A stretch of DNA of 64,000 nt from Gillisia xinjiangensis (GTDB lineage: Bacteria; Bacteroidota; Bacteroidia; Flavobacteriales; Flavobacteriaceae). This document shows, piece after piece, positions 9,461 to 17,872 of the stretch (positions are counted from its first letter, which is position 1; every line of letters begins with the position of its first letter). The notes beneath the pieces are model-generated. The model saw nothing but the letters and a program-made list of their open reading frames with translations, searched no databases and was not told the origin of the DNA. The stretch is taken from positions 744,001 through 808,000 of the forward strand of contig NZ_JBKAHK010000002.1 in NCBI RefSeq assembly GCF_046298265.1, given 5' to 3'. The translations under genes were made by a program, and so were the position numbers.

Positions 9461-9486
9461 AAAGGTTGGTTGTAAGACCAACCTTT
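9461..9486 (+). terminator. Intercistronic hairpin between the Cys-rich peptide and the sigma gene
   Basis: AAAGGTTGGT and ACCAACCTTT form a perfect 10-bp stem with a 6-base loop (TGTAAG). No U-tract follows on the plus strand, so it may be a weak terminator, a read-through attenuator or a 3'-end stabiliser of the short peptide mRNA. It ends 14 bases before the sigma factor start. Confidence 0.6.
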
Positions 9487-9500
9487 AATAATTGTAGTGT

Positions 9501-10028
9501 ATGAAAATGGAAACCATCACGATATGGACTGCTTTTAACAGTGAAATATATTTTTTCATTCTGAAAAAAGTGAAAAACAAGGATGCCGCTAATGAAATTT
9601 TTCAAAATTCATTTTTAAAGATCCACCAAAATATCAGGCAATTAAAAGATTCAAATAAAGTAAAGGCCTGGTCTTTTCAAATTGTTAGAAATGAAATCGC
9701 GAATTATTTTAATGATCAGTCCAGGACCTTTCACAATATGAATTTCGACACATTAAAAAACACTGAAAATTTCAAGGATTTTTGCTGTTTCGACCGGTTT
9801 ATATCCAATTTGCCGCAGGATTATAAGGAAGTCATTGAACTTGTGTACATTAAAGGGAAGAAACAAGTTGAAGTAGCCGAATTTATGGGGATAAGTTTAG
9901 CAAATGTAAAAGCCAGAATCAGACGTGCAAAAGCAATCCTGAAAATCAACTTTAATGAATGCTGTAAGTTCGAATTGAATGAGGATGGAAAGCTTATAGG
10001 AGAACCTAATTGTGCTTTCTGTGATTAA
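9501..10028 (+). CDS. ECF RNA polymerase sigma factor, SigZ-like, with cysteine tail
   Basis: This 175-residue ECF sigma factor has region 2 at about residues 8-70 (NKDAANEIFQNSFLKIH is the 2.1-2.2 core) and region 4 at about 105-158 (LPQDYKEVIELVYIKGKKQVEVAEFMGIS then NVKARIRRAK, the -35-binding helix-turn-helix). The tail carries Cys154-Cys155 and Cys171-x-x-Cys174, a layout resembling the C-terminal cysteine cluster of SigZ-type factors. No anti-sigma gene is adjacent, so the tail may itself sense metal or redox state (inference). The gene follows the cysteine-rich peptide gene closely. An alternative start at 9507 would remove only two residues. Confidence 0.88.
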   Translation: MKMETITIWTAFNSEIYFFILKKVKNKDAANEIFQNSFLKIHQNIRQLKDSNKVKAWSFQIVRNEIANYFNDQSRTFHNMNFDTLKNTENFKDFCCFDRFISNLPQDYKEVIELVYIKGKKQVEVAEFMGISLANVKARIRRAKAILKINFNECCKFELNEDGKLIGEPNCAFCD

Positions 10029-10119
10029 AACCGAATAAAAAGTGAATAAATCATGACTGAGCTATTAATTTTCACCTATCTTACTACCCCAAATTTTTAA
10101 TCATAGTAGCACCCTTATG

Positions 10120-10205
10120 AAATGAGCATAACGGAAATTCGATGCAAACACCGATGAAGATATGCGAATTACATATGACCAATAAAAAACAATAAGTATC
10201 TACAT
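10120..10205 (+). repeat. Shared leader element, copy A (before VOC gene)
   Basis: This block runs from AAATGAGCATAACGG through GCAAACACCGATGAAGATATGCG to TATCTACAT, directly before ATG 10206. Its first 53 bases or so are identical to copy C (reverse strand, 55157-55256) and nearly so to copy B (42671-42776). The 22-bp hairpin segment of copy B is replaced here by a short CATATGACC. See copies B, C and D. Confidence 0.85.
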
Positions 10206-10649
10206 ATGAAAAAAATATTCTTTTTAATTTGCCTGGGCGTTCTAAGCAACATGGCATTCGCACAGCAATTTGAACTAAAATATCATCATACCGCACTTTT
10301 GGTAAGTGACCTGGATAAAAGCGCCGATTTTTATGGAAATATTCTTCAGCTCAAAGAAATTGAGGTGCCTTATTCCAATCCTGTTCTTCGCTGGTTTTCA
10401 CTTGGGGAAGACTTGCAGCTTCATCTTGTAAAGGATAATAATGAAGGTGTTAAACTTCATAAAGCTATTCATATAGCCTTAAACGTTTCGCATTTTGATG
10501 CCTTCGTGGACTATCTGAAGGAAAATAAAATCCCGTATTCAGATTGGCTCGGGGAAGCTGAAAAAGTTGCAATTAGGGGAGACGGAGTGAAGCAGGTGTA
10601 TATTCAGGATCCGGATGGTCACTGGATTGAAATAAACGATGCAGAATAA
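10206..10649 (+). CDS. Exported VOC (glyoxalase-fold) family protein
   Basis: This 147-residue protein has a signal peptide (FFLICLGVLSNMAFAQ) followed by a single vicinal-oxygen-chelate module pair: YHHTALLVSDLDKSADFYGNIL at the start and VYIQDPDGHWIEIND at the end, with His and Glu in the usual metal-ligand positions. VOC proteins include glyoxalase I, dioxygenases and thiol transferases; most are cytosolic, so export to the periplasm is unusual. The substrate is unknown. It is preceded by the shared leader element and is convergent with the antiporter gene. Confidence 0.85.
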   Translation: MKKIFFLICLGVLSNMAFAQQFELKYHHTALLVSDLDKSADFYGNILQLKEIEVPYSNPVLRWFSLGEDLQLHLVKDNNEGVKLHKAIHIALNVSHFDAFVDYLKENKIPYSDWLGEAEKVAIRGDGVKQVYIQDPDGHWIEINDAE

Positions 10650-10681
10650 AATCAGGGTTTAAATCCAATAGATTTTACTGC

Positions 10682-11935
10682 TTATTCCTTCGGTTTTTTC
10701 TCACCGGTTTTTTGCACAAAATAATGTATGATGGAAGGTGCTGTAAGTCCGTGAACCACGATAGAGATCAGGATCACATAAGCCGTGATGGCATATAATT
10801 CATTTTTTTGTTCAAATCCGTTATACTGAGTAAAAGCCCAGGCCAGGTAAAAGACCGATCCAATCCCTCTAATACCAAGAAAACTTATAGCCAGTTTTGT
10901 TCTGATTCCATCTTTAACACCTATTAGACCTATCAAGCCTGCGAGCGGCCGGATAATTAAAACAAAGCTTAGAGCAAATGCAATCCCTTTCCAGTCTGTG
11001 AGGGTTAAAATACCGTTCAAAAGGGAACCGCCAAATAAAATAATCCAGATTACCAGCAACAATCGCTCAATCTCGTGAATGAAATCGTGCATTTTCTTTT
11101 TGTAATCGCCGCTTATCTTTTCATAATACCTCAGGCTTATTCCTACAAAAAAAACAGCAAGAAAACCATAACCGTGCATTAATTCTGTAAGCCCGTACGC
11201 CATGATGGTGAGTGAAAGGGAGACGAAGCCATCAAAGGTTTTAATACCGGTCATTACATGCAAGCGGTCCATTAAATAACCAATGAAGCGACCTATAAGT
11301 ATCCCTAATACTATCCCTATTAATATTTTCAGCAGCAATTTATTCCAGAACCATTCGCTAAAATTGAATGCGACCCAACCCCCCGCCTGTCCAACCATTA
11401 CGGCAAGGTAGGTAAAAGGAAAGGCCATACCGTCATTTAGTCCGGCTTCTGTAGTAAGTGTAAACTTTCTTTTATCTTCGGGTTCTTCTTCCCGGGTGGG
11501 CTCATCTAATTGCACCTCGGCCGCAAGGACGGGATCTGTAGGAGCCAGTATGGCAGCAAGTAAAAGGGCAGAGGGAATGCCAAGGGCCAGGAAGTAAACC
11601 CCAATAAAATACGCGGAGAGCATACTGAGTGGCATGGTGATAAATAAAAGCAATAAAGGCCTTTTCCATGCTGACCAGGAAAAAACTTTTCCTATTTTTA
11701 AGCCGGCACCCATCAGTGAAATTATCACAATCATTTCTGAAAAATACATCAAATCCAAATCATTCCAGAGGGGTTCAGGCCATTGAAGCGGAATATCCAC
11801 CCAAAAAAGCAAAAACCCAATAAGAAGTAATATGATGGGAAAGCTAATTTTAATCTTCTTTGAAATTGAAGGAAGCCAGGCCATTATAAGGGTTGCAAAT
11901 CCAAGCGCGGCCAGAATCAAATAGTGCTCTTTCAT
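10682..11935 (-). CDS. CPA1-type cation:proton antiporter
   Basis: This 417-residue polytopic inner-membrane protein has about 12 hydrophobic segments. LLAAILAPTDPVLAAEVQ is the conserved APTDPVLA motif of monovalent cation/proton antiporters, and LTTEAGLNDGMAFPFTYLA carries the ExGxNDG ion-binding motif. FLGIRGIGSVFYLAWAF is the conserved late RGIGS segment. It probably exchanges Na+ or K+ for H+, consistent with life in salty water. It ends 33 bp from the VOC gene, convergent, and is likely monocistronic. Confidence 0.93.
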   Translation of the reverse strand: MKEHYLILAALGFATLIMAWLPSISKKIKISFPIILLLIGFLLFWVDIPLQWPEPLWNDLDLMYFSEMIVIISLMGAGLKIGKVFSWSAWKRPLLLLFITMPLSMLSAYFIGVYFLALGIPSALLLAAILAPTDPVLAAEVQLDEPTREEEPEDKRKFTLTTEAGLNDGMAFPFTYLAVMVGQAGGWVAFNFSEWFWNKLLLKILIGIVLGILIGRFIGYLMDRLHVMTGIKTFDGFVSLSLTIMAYGLTELMHGYGFLAVFFVGISLRYYEKISGDYKKKMHDFIHEIERLLLVIWIILFGGSLLNGILTLTDWKGIAFALSFVLIIRPLAGLIGLIGVKDGIRTKLAISFLGIRGIGSVFYLAWAFTQYNGFEQKNELYAITAYVILISIVVHGLTAPSIIHYFVQKTGEKKPKE

Positions 11936-12102
11936 AAGAGAAAATTACTCATATTTCACGAAAATCAGAGGGTCATTTCCAAAATATTTAACATTTGGAT
12001 TACAGGTAATACTCCATGAAACCGCGTAAAATCAACATGTTAGCCGGGTATAATATAGATGGAATATTAAATAATAAATATGCTGTTTCTTTTTATTTCC
12101 AA

Positions 12103-12110
12103 TACCTTTG
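12103..12110 (+). promoter_or_regulatory. Candidate -7 element of the GAF kinase gene
   Basis: TACCTTTG matches TANNTTTG, 36 bases before the start codon. No good -33 TTTG was found at the expected distance. Confidence 0.4.
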
Positions 12111-12146
12111 TCATGATTTAAAATATTATCCATAATTATCCAAATT

Positions 12147-13349
12147 ATGAGCGCTACTGAAACAATTAATATCTCTGAATATAATCGCGTTAAGAGTCTA
12201 ATGGATTTAGACCTGGACTATACAAACTTACAGGAAGAATTCCAAAATTTAAACCAACTCGCCGCCAGTATCGCCGATACCGATATCTCCCTGGTGAATT
12301 TAATCGATAGTTATACTCAATGGACCGTATCACATTTTGGAATGGACCTTATACAAATGCCCCGGGAAGAGTCGGTTTGTCAATATACCATAAAGTCAGA
12401 AAATCCTTTGGAAATCCGCAGGCTGGACAAGGATGTTCGATTTAAGGACAAGTTTTTTGTTAGCGGAAACGGTAATGATTTAGATTTGAAATATTATTAC
12501 GGAATTCCATTAACTATAGAATCTGGTGAAAATATAGGTGCTTTATGTGTTTTGGATAAGGAGGAGAAAAAAATGACTCCGGAAAAAATCCAACAACTCA
12601 AATTCATCGCGGCTGAAATTGTAGAGCATCTAAAATTAAAAAAGCAATTAAAAATTAAACGCCTGGAGGTTCATGAAGGTTTAAAAACAAGAAACAAGCT
12701 CGCGCATGATATCCGCGGACCCTTAGCGGGTATCCATGGGCTTTCAGAGCTCGCTCTGGAGGATGAACTCACAAAAATAGAAATGATTTCCTATTTCAAG
12801 ATGATAGGGGAAAGCAGTACACAATTGCTGGATCTTACAGAAGACATTTTGAACGCCAATACTTCCAAAAAAAACCCTGCTGCCGGGAAAATAAGGATAA
12901 AAGATCTTGGCGATAAAATCATCCAGCTATACCAGCCGCAGGCAGCGTATAAAAATATTGTTATTGAAGTGGACATTCCGACCAAAGATGAGGAGATGAA
13001 GGTGTATATGGACAGCCTGTTGCAAATTATCGGGAATCTTGTCTCTAATGCTATTAAATTCACGCCTACCGGGGGTAAGGTAAAATTAGGCTTATCCAAA
13101 GGAATTGCAGATGATATAGAAAACCTTGAGATCCGGGTGGAAGATTCGGGAAGTGGTTTTTCTGCTGAAAAAATAAAAAATATCCTTGATGGAAAAGGGA
13201 TCTCTTCTATGGGAACTTCCGGAGAAATAGGTTTTGGACTTGGATTAAAACTGGTGAAAAGTATGGTGGAAGAAATGGGGGGTGATTTCAATATTTCAAC
13301 TATAGAAAACTCAGGTGGAAGATTGAAAATGACCGTTCCGCAGTATTAA
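12147..13349 (+). CDS. Soluble GAF-domain sensor histidine kinase
   Basis: This 400-residue cytoplasmic kinase has no membrane segment. A GAF domain (about residues 28-165) is followed by a dimerisation helix with phosphoacceptor His in KLAHDIRGPLAGIHGLSELA (about residues 190-210). The HATPase part has an N-box IIGNLVSNAIKFT, G1 VEDSGSGF and G2 GEIGFGLGLKLVK. No response regulator is adjacent, so the partner is elsewhere; a universal stress protein gene follows 98 bp downstream. The GAF ligand cannot be predicted. Confidence 0.92.
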   Translation: MSATETINISEYNRVKSLMDLDLDYTNLQEEFQNLNQLAASIADTDISLVNLIDSYTQWTVSHFGMDLIQMPREESVCQYTIKSENPLEIRRLDKDVRFKDKFFVSGNGNDLDLKYYYGIPLTIESGENIGALCVLDKEEKKMTPEKIQQLKFIAAEIVEHLKLKKQLKIKRLEVHEGLKTRNKLAHDIRGPLAGIHGLSELALEDELTKIEMISYFKMIGESSTQLLDLTEDILNANTSKKNPAAGKIRIKDLGDKIIQLYQPQAAYKNIVIEVDIPTKDEEMKVYMDSLLQIIGNLVSNAIKFTPTGGKVKLGLSKGIADDIENLEIRVEDSGSGFSAEKIKNILDGKGISSMGTSGEIGFGLGLKLVKSMVEEMGGDFNISTIENSGGRLKMTVPQY

Positions 13350-13447
13350 TAAATTTTCAAATCTAAAAGATAAAGAACCCTGATTCATATCATACTATTT
13401 TTTGAGCTTGTTGGCTAACTTTATGCTTCCAATTTAAAAATTGTGCT

Positions 13448-14287
13448 ATGAAAATCCTTGTGCCTACTGATTTTTCTAAAAAAGCATACAGCGCCTTACA
13501 TTATTCCTTAAAACTTTTTAAGGGAAAAAGCTGTGTTTTTTATTTGCTGAGTATTCGGGAAGTATCAGATTATATAAGCGATGACCTTTTACAGTCGGAT
13601 GCAAATGAATCCTTATATGATTCCCTTATTCTTAAAAACAGGAAAAAACTTGGTGAACTTGTAAAAGATCTGGAAAACCAGTATTCCGGAGAAGATTACA
13701 CCTTTAAAACCATTGCCGATTACAATGGATTTACAGATGCGATTAAGAGAGTGATAGCCCTTGAAAAAATAGATCTAATAGTGATGGGCAGTAATGGTAC
13801 TAGGGGAGCCAAAGAATTGATATTTGGAAGTCACAGCCTTCGTGTTATCCGTAAGGTGCCTGCTCCAGTTTTGGTAGTTCCTCAGGATTACTTATACAAT
13901 GGACTGGAAAAAATCCTTTTAAGTCTGGATTATGATCAGGTTTTTGATCCAGCTGAAATAGAGCCTCTGAAGAAAATAATTCCGGGAACTCAAGCTTTTG
14001 TAGAATTCCTCCAAATGAAAAGCGAGGATTTTGACGAGGTACTATGGAAAGATCAAAAAGAAAAATTGAATAATTCTTTTAGGGATATTAAGCTCAACTT
14101 TCAAACAATAACAGGGGTTCCTTTTGCGGCAGCCGTGAGTTCCTTTGTTCAAATCCAGAAACCAGGTTTAATTGTGTTGCAAGCAGAAAAGGAAAACTAC
14201 CTGGAGCGAATTTTTCACGCCTCCAATATTTCCTCGATTATTAAAAAAACCACAATCCCGGTTTTAATCCTTCACCCTACTCCTTAA
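13448..14287 (+). CDS. Universal stress protein, tandem Usp domains
   Basis: This 279-residue cytoplasmic protein has two Usp domains. The first (residues 1-147) starts MKILVPTDFSKKAYSAL and holds the ATP-binding signature GSNGTRGAKELIFGS followed by VPAPVLVVP. The second (about 150-279) is degenerate but ends in IPVLILHPTP. Tandem Usp proteins in Bacteroidota are linked to starvation and low-oxygen survival. It follows the GAF kinase on the same strand and may share its regulation. Two more tandem Usp genes are at 51721 and 62059. Confidence 0.92.
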   Translation: MKILVPTDFSKKAYSALHYSLKLFKGKSCVFYLLSIREVSDYISDDLLQSDANESLYDSLILKNRKKLGELVKDLENQYSGEDYTFKTIADYNGFTDAIKRVIALEKIDLIVMGSNGTRGAKELIFGSHSLRVIRKVPAPVLVVPQDYLYNGLEKILLSLDYDQVFDPAEIEPLKKIIPGTQAFVEFLQMKSEDFDEVLWKDQKEKLNNSFRDIKLNFQTITGVPFAAAVSSFVQIQKPGLIVLQAEKENYLERIFHASNISSIIKKTTIPVLILHPTP

Positions 14288-14421
14288 AAAGAACAAAATT
14301 TATACAACACTCCGGAAACTATCCCTTGTTTATGACAATTAAACCCCTGATCTTCTGATTTATGTCATAGTTTATGCCTTGTTTGATCCATAATTTTAAG
14401 AGTTCAAACTACAGGATTCCA

Positions 14422-15003
14422 ATGGAAAAAGTTAAACCTACTCTTTTAGGGGTGTTTTTTTTAATTTTTTTCAATCTTTCTATGGCTCAAAATCAATGGA
14501 CCGCAGAATTTCGTCCTGGACTCAGTTTTCCAACAGGTGAGATCGCCGGGAGCGATGTCAAAACCGGTTTTGGGTTTGAAATTACCATCGCATATAATTT
14601 TTCGGAAAGCCTTGGAGCATACGCCGGATGGGGCTGGAAGGAATTTAGGGCAAACGATGCCCTGGGAGCAGTAAACGTAGATTTTGAGGAAACCGGATAC
14701 ACATTTGGCCTTCAGTTTATCCATCCAACAAGGATATCTTCACTTTCTTATTTGCTAAGAGCAGGAGGAATTTATAACCATGTGGAAGCAGAAGATAATT
14801 CCGGGAACAGCATTGCCAATACAGGTCATGATTTTGGATGGCAGTTGGAAGGCGGAATGGAAATAGATTTATCCGGGGGATTTAGTTTGCGTCCTTCTAT
14901 GCGCTACCGATCGCTTCCCGGAGAATTTGAGATTGGAACTACGACCACAAATGCCGATCTAAATTATATTTCCATTGGGGTTGGGCTTGCGAAAACTTTC
15001 TAA
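14422..15003 (+). CDS. Outer-membrane beta-barrel protein
   Basis: The start at ATG 14422 (MEKVKPTLLGVFFLIFFNLSMAQ) gives a proper signal peptide; the in-frame ATG at 14374 would put 16 unlikely residues before it. The mature part (about 170 residues) shows alternating aromatic/polar strands (GFEITIAYNFSESLGAYAGWGWKEF, LSYLLRAGGIYNH, and others) and ends in a terminal Phe. This is typical of eight-stranded OmpX/OmpA-like barrels. The function is unknown: adhesion, a small pore or a structural role are possible. Confidence 0.82.
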   Translation: MEKVKPTLLGVFFLIFFNLSMAQNQWTAEFRPGLSFPTGEIAGSDVKTGFGFEITIAYNFSESLGAYAGWGWKEFRANDALGAVNVDFEETGYTFGLQFIHPTRISSLSYLLRAGGIYNHVEAEDNSGNSIANTGHDFGWQLEGGMEIDLSGGFSLRPSMRYRSLPGEFEIGTTTTNADLNYISIGVGLAKTF

Positions 15004-15087
15004 AATGTTTTCCAATCAAGGCAGGAATGTTTTTAAAATGGGGATAATGAAACCTATAGATGAACCATAAATTCAGAATTGATCCTG

Positions 15088-15483
15088 ATGAATAAAAATC
15101 TGAGATTAGTAGCGGTAGCTCTTTTATTCTTTTTAGGAATATCAGCCCTTTTTGGCAGTTACCAATTGATCATCGATCCAACCGGGAAATCTCTTCAAAT
15201 GCCACTGGGATTATTGAAACCGACCCCTTTTGAAAATTATTTGATCCCCGGAATCCTTCTTTTTTTAACAAACGGAATTCCTGTAATTTTAATAGGGTTT
15301 ATCAGTATTAAGAAAATTGATCATTATGAGTATTTTATTATTCTTCAGGGTGGAATCCTTTTTTTGTGGCTTAATGCAGAATTGATCATCAATATAGATT
15401 TCTATTACCCGTTAGCCCTTGTTTCCTATTATATTATCGCCATTTTACTGATGGGGTTTGGTTTTAAATTGAGAAAATCCTGA
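15088..15483 (+). CDS. Four-helix membrane protein of unknown function
   Basis: About 131 residues with four hydrophobic segments (roughly 6-27, 50-72, 83-103 and 108-126). ATG 15088 is preferred over the TTG three codons earlier. It ends two bases before the next gene, so the two are probably co-transcribed and may act together. I do not recognise a family; it resembles DoxX-sized small membrane proteins but lacks a convincing signature. Confidence 0.75.
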   Translation: MNKNLRLVAVALLFFLGISALFGSYQLIIDPTGKSLQMPLGLLKPTPFENYLIPGILLFLTNGIPVILIGFISIKKIDHYEYFIILQGGILFLWLNAELIINIDFYYPLALVSYYIIAILLMGFGFKLRKS

Positions 15484-15484
15484 T

Positions 15485-16591
15485 ATGAAAACAGCATTTT
15501 TGATCATAGTTTTTTTACATGGAATCATCCATGTTCTGGGTTTTGTAAAAGCCTTTCATCTGGCCGAAGTCGCACAACTTTCCCGCGCTATTCCAAAGTC
15601 CCTGGGAATCCTCTGGCTGCTTTGCACCATCCTGTTTTTGGTTGTTGTTGCACTTATAATTTTCAACCGTTCCTGGTGGCCATTTTTTGCCACTGCCGCG
15701 GTGATCCTCTCACAAACACTTATCATTATTTTCTGGCAGGATGCAAAATTCGCCACCATAATTAATGTGGTTATACTTTTGGTGAGCATTCCCGCCTTCG
15801 GAAAATACCATTTTGACAAGATGGTCCAAAAAGAGCAAAAACAGTTAATTGCAAATATACCCGGGAAAATTCCTGAAAAGATTAGCGAAGCGGACATTGA
15901 AAACCTACCTGAGATCGTTCAAAAGTGGATGATGAATTCAGGGGTATTGGGAAAACCAGAAATTCTTTCGGTACGCTTAAAGCAGAAAGGGGAAATGAAA
16001 ACTAAACCAAATGGAAGCTGGATGCCTTTTTATGCAGAACAATATTTTGATGTAAAAAATCCGGCATTTAACTGGAGGACTGAGGTAAAGCTGTTTCCGG
16101 GAATTCATCTTGCAGGCCGTGATAAATTTAAGGACGGAGAAGGGGAGATGCAAATAAAACTACTGTCTCTCTTTAATGTGGTAGACGAAGGGAAAAATGA
16201 AAAAGTGAATTCAGGGACGATGCTTCGGTTTTTGGGAGAAATATGCTGGTTCCCATCTGCTGCCTTGAATCGATATGTAGTCTGGGAAGAAGTTGATGCT
16301 ACTTCAGCAAAAGCCACTTTTCGCCTGCATGATAAAGCGGTTTCAGGATTATTCATCTTTGATGAAAACGGGGAATTAAAATCCTTTGAAGCTGAACGAT
16401 TTTACGGGGCAGGACAAGATGCTAAAAAGGAAAAATGGCTTATTGAGACGGTCTTACACAAGGAATTTAAAGGCGTCAAAGTACCTGCGGAATGTCAGGT
16501 TACATGGAAATTGCCGAGAGGGGATTTTACCTGGCTGAAACTGGAGATAACAACCCTGGACTATAATAATTCACGGTTATTTGAGGAATGA
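15485..16591 (+). CDS. DUF6544-like membrane protein
   Basis: This 368-residue protein has an N-terminal membrane part of about four helices (residues 1-110) and a soluble C-terminal domain of about 240 residues. The latter carries WMPFYAEQYFDVKNPAFNW, GEMQIKLLSLFNVVD and LRFLGEICWFPSAALN, which I associate with the DUF6544 (formerly DUF6920) family. Its biochemical role is unknown. The one-base gap to the upstream membrane protein indicates a two-gene operon. Family assignment is from memory of the conserved segments. Confidence 0.75.
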   Translation: MKTAFLIIVFLHGIIHVLGFVKAFHLAEVAQLSRAIPKSLGILWLLCTILFLVVVALIIFNRSWWPFFATAAVILSQTLIIIFWQDAKFATIINVVILLVSIPAFGKYHFDKMVQKEQKQLIANIPGKIPEKISEADIENLPEIVQKWMMNSGVLGKPEILSVRLKQKGEMKTKPNGSWMPFYAEQYFDVKNPAFNWRTEVKLFPGIHLAGRDKFKDGEGEMQIKLLSLFNVVDEGKNEKVNSGTMLRFLGEICWFPSAALNRYVVWEEVDATSAKATFRLHDKAVSGLFIFDENGELKSFEAERFYGAGQDAKKEKWLIETVLHKEFKGVKVPAECQVTWKLPRGDFTWLKLEITTLDYNNSRLFEE

Positions 16592-16630
16592 TTACAATTT
16601 ATTTTAAAGGTTTTAAAAATATAACCACTT

Positions 16631-17659
16631 ATGAGAATAGCAGTTTTAGCTCCTATTTCCTGGCGAACCCCTCCCCAAAAATACGGGCCGTGGGAACAGG
16701 TTGCCTCAAATATTACCGAAGGTTTAATTGAAAGCGGTCATGAAGTTACTTTATTTGCAACTGGAGATTCCATAACAAAAGGTAAACTGGAATATGTATG
16801 CCCACGGGGTTATTCCGAGAATAATGATCTGGATCCAAAAGTTGAGGAATGCCTGCATATAAGTCATTTGATGGAACAGGCATCCAAATTCGACTTGATC
16901 CATAACAATTTTGATTTCCTTCCGCTTACGTATTCAGGTTTGATAAAAACTCCTATGATTACTACTATTCATGGATTTTCTTCCCAAAAGATTCACCCGG
17001 TTTATAAAAAATATAATTCTATTGGCAACTACGTTTCAATAAGCTATTCAGATCGCAGCCCGGAACTGGATTATGTCGCGACGGTTTACAATGGCATCAA
17101 TACCGGGGAGTTCACATTTTGCCCTCAACCAAAAGACTACCTGCTGTTTTTTGGAAGGATACATCCCGATAAAGGCACTTATGAAGCTATTCAAATCGCA
17201 AAACAATCCGGGAGGAAGCTTATTATTTCCGGCCTGATCCAGGATCAGGGATATTTTGACAATAAAATTAAGCCTTATCTAAATGAGCAGGATGTTCAGT
17301 ACGCTGGTAATTCCGGACCGGCAGAACGCGATAAACTATTGGGGGAAGCAGCAGCGCTTTTGCACCCCATTGGCTTTGAAGAACCTTTCGGATTAAGTGT
17401 GGTAGAATCCATGCTCTGTGGAACTCCTGTTATCGCCTTTAATAAGGGATCCATGCCGGAACTTATCCTGGATGGGAAAACCGGTTTTTTGGTGAATTCT
17501 ATTTCTGAGGCTGTTGAAATGCTAACTAAAATCAAGCTCATCGACAGGAAATTTTGCAGGGATTATGCTTCGGAAAAATTTAGCCGGGAAAAAATGATTA
17601 AAGGTTACCTGGAAGTTTACAGGAAAATTTTAGAAGAGAAAAAACAGAGGATCCTGTAA
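16631..17659 (+). CDS. GT4-family glycosyltransferase
   Basis: This 342-residue cytoplasmic GT-B enzyme starts with an N-terminal Rossmann fold (MRIAVLAPISWRTPPQKYGPWE, a glycine/tyrosine loop typical of this subgroup) and has acceptor-domain His residues around IHNNFDF and TIHGFSS. The C-terminal nucleotide-sugar half has LFFGRIHPDKGTYEAIQIAK and the EX7E motif EPFGLSVVE, followed by CGTPVIAFNKGSMPELI. It transfers a sugar from a nucleotide donor to an unknown acceptor. It stands alone between a DUF6544 gene and a coiled-coil protein rather than in a capsule cluster. Confidence 0.92.
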   Translation: MRIAVLAPISWRTPPQKYGPWEQVASNITEGLIESGHEVTLFATGDSITKGKLEYVCPRGYSENNDLDPKVEECLHISHLMEQASKFDLIHNNFDFLPLTYSGLIKTPMITTIHGFSSQKIHPVYKKYNSIGNYVSISYSDRSPELDYVATVYNGINTGEFTFCPQPKDYLLFFGRIHPDKGTYEAIQIAKQSGRKLIISGLIQDQGYFDNKIKPYLNEQDVQYAGNSGPAERDKLLGEAAALLHPIGFEEPFGLSVVESMLCGTPVIAFNKGSMPELILDGKTGFLVNSISEAVEMLTKIKLIDRKFCRDYASEKFSREKMIKGYLEVYRKILEEKKQRIL

Positions 17660-17872
17660 GGGAAACAGCTCTCATATTTTAACAAAAATGCCTATCTTAG
17701 AGTAGGTTTTCAACACACATCAAAAAAATACACACTCCTCCAATTTTTAAATGTCGTAATCTGGGATAATTGATCAAAGGAAGAATATCCCAAAAACTTG
17801 ATGTCCTTTTGGCATAGAAATGAGCTTGTAAAATTTATAAAAACAAAAACTAACCAACAAAAAGAGTATAAA

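Noticed and set aside
9461..9486. Calling the intercistronic hairpin a strong terminator
   Set aside because: No U-tract follows on the plus strand, so strong termination is not supported; it was kept only as a hairpin of uncertain role.
10084..10296. Minus-strand 70-codon frame over leader copy A
   Set aside because: It is antisense to the leader and the VOC gene and has no recognisable protein features.
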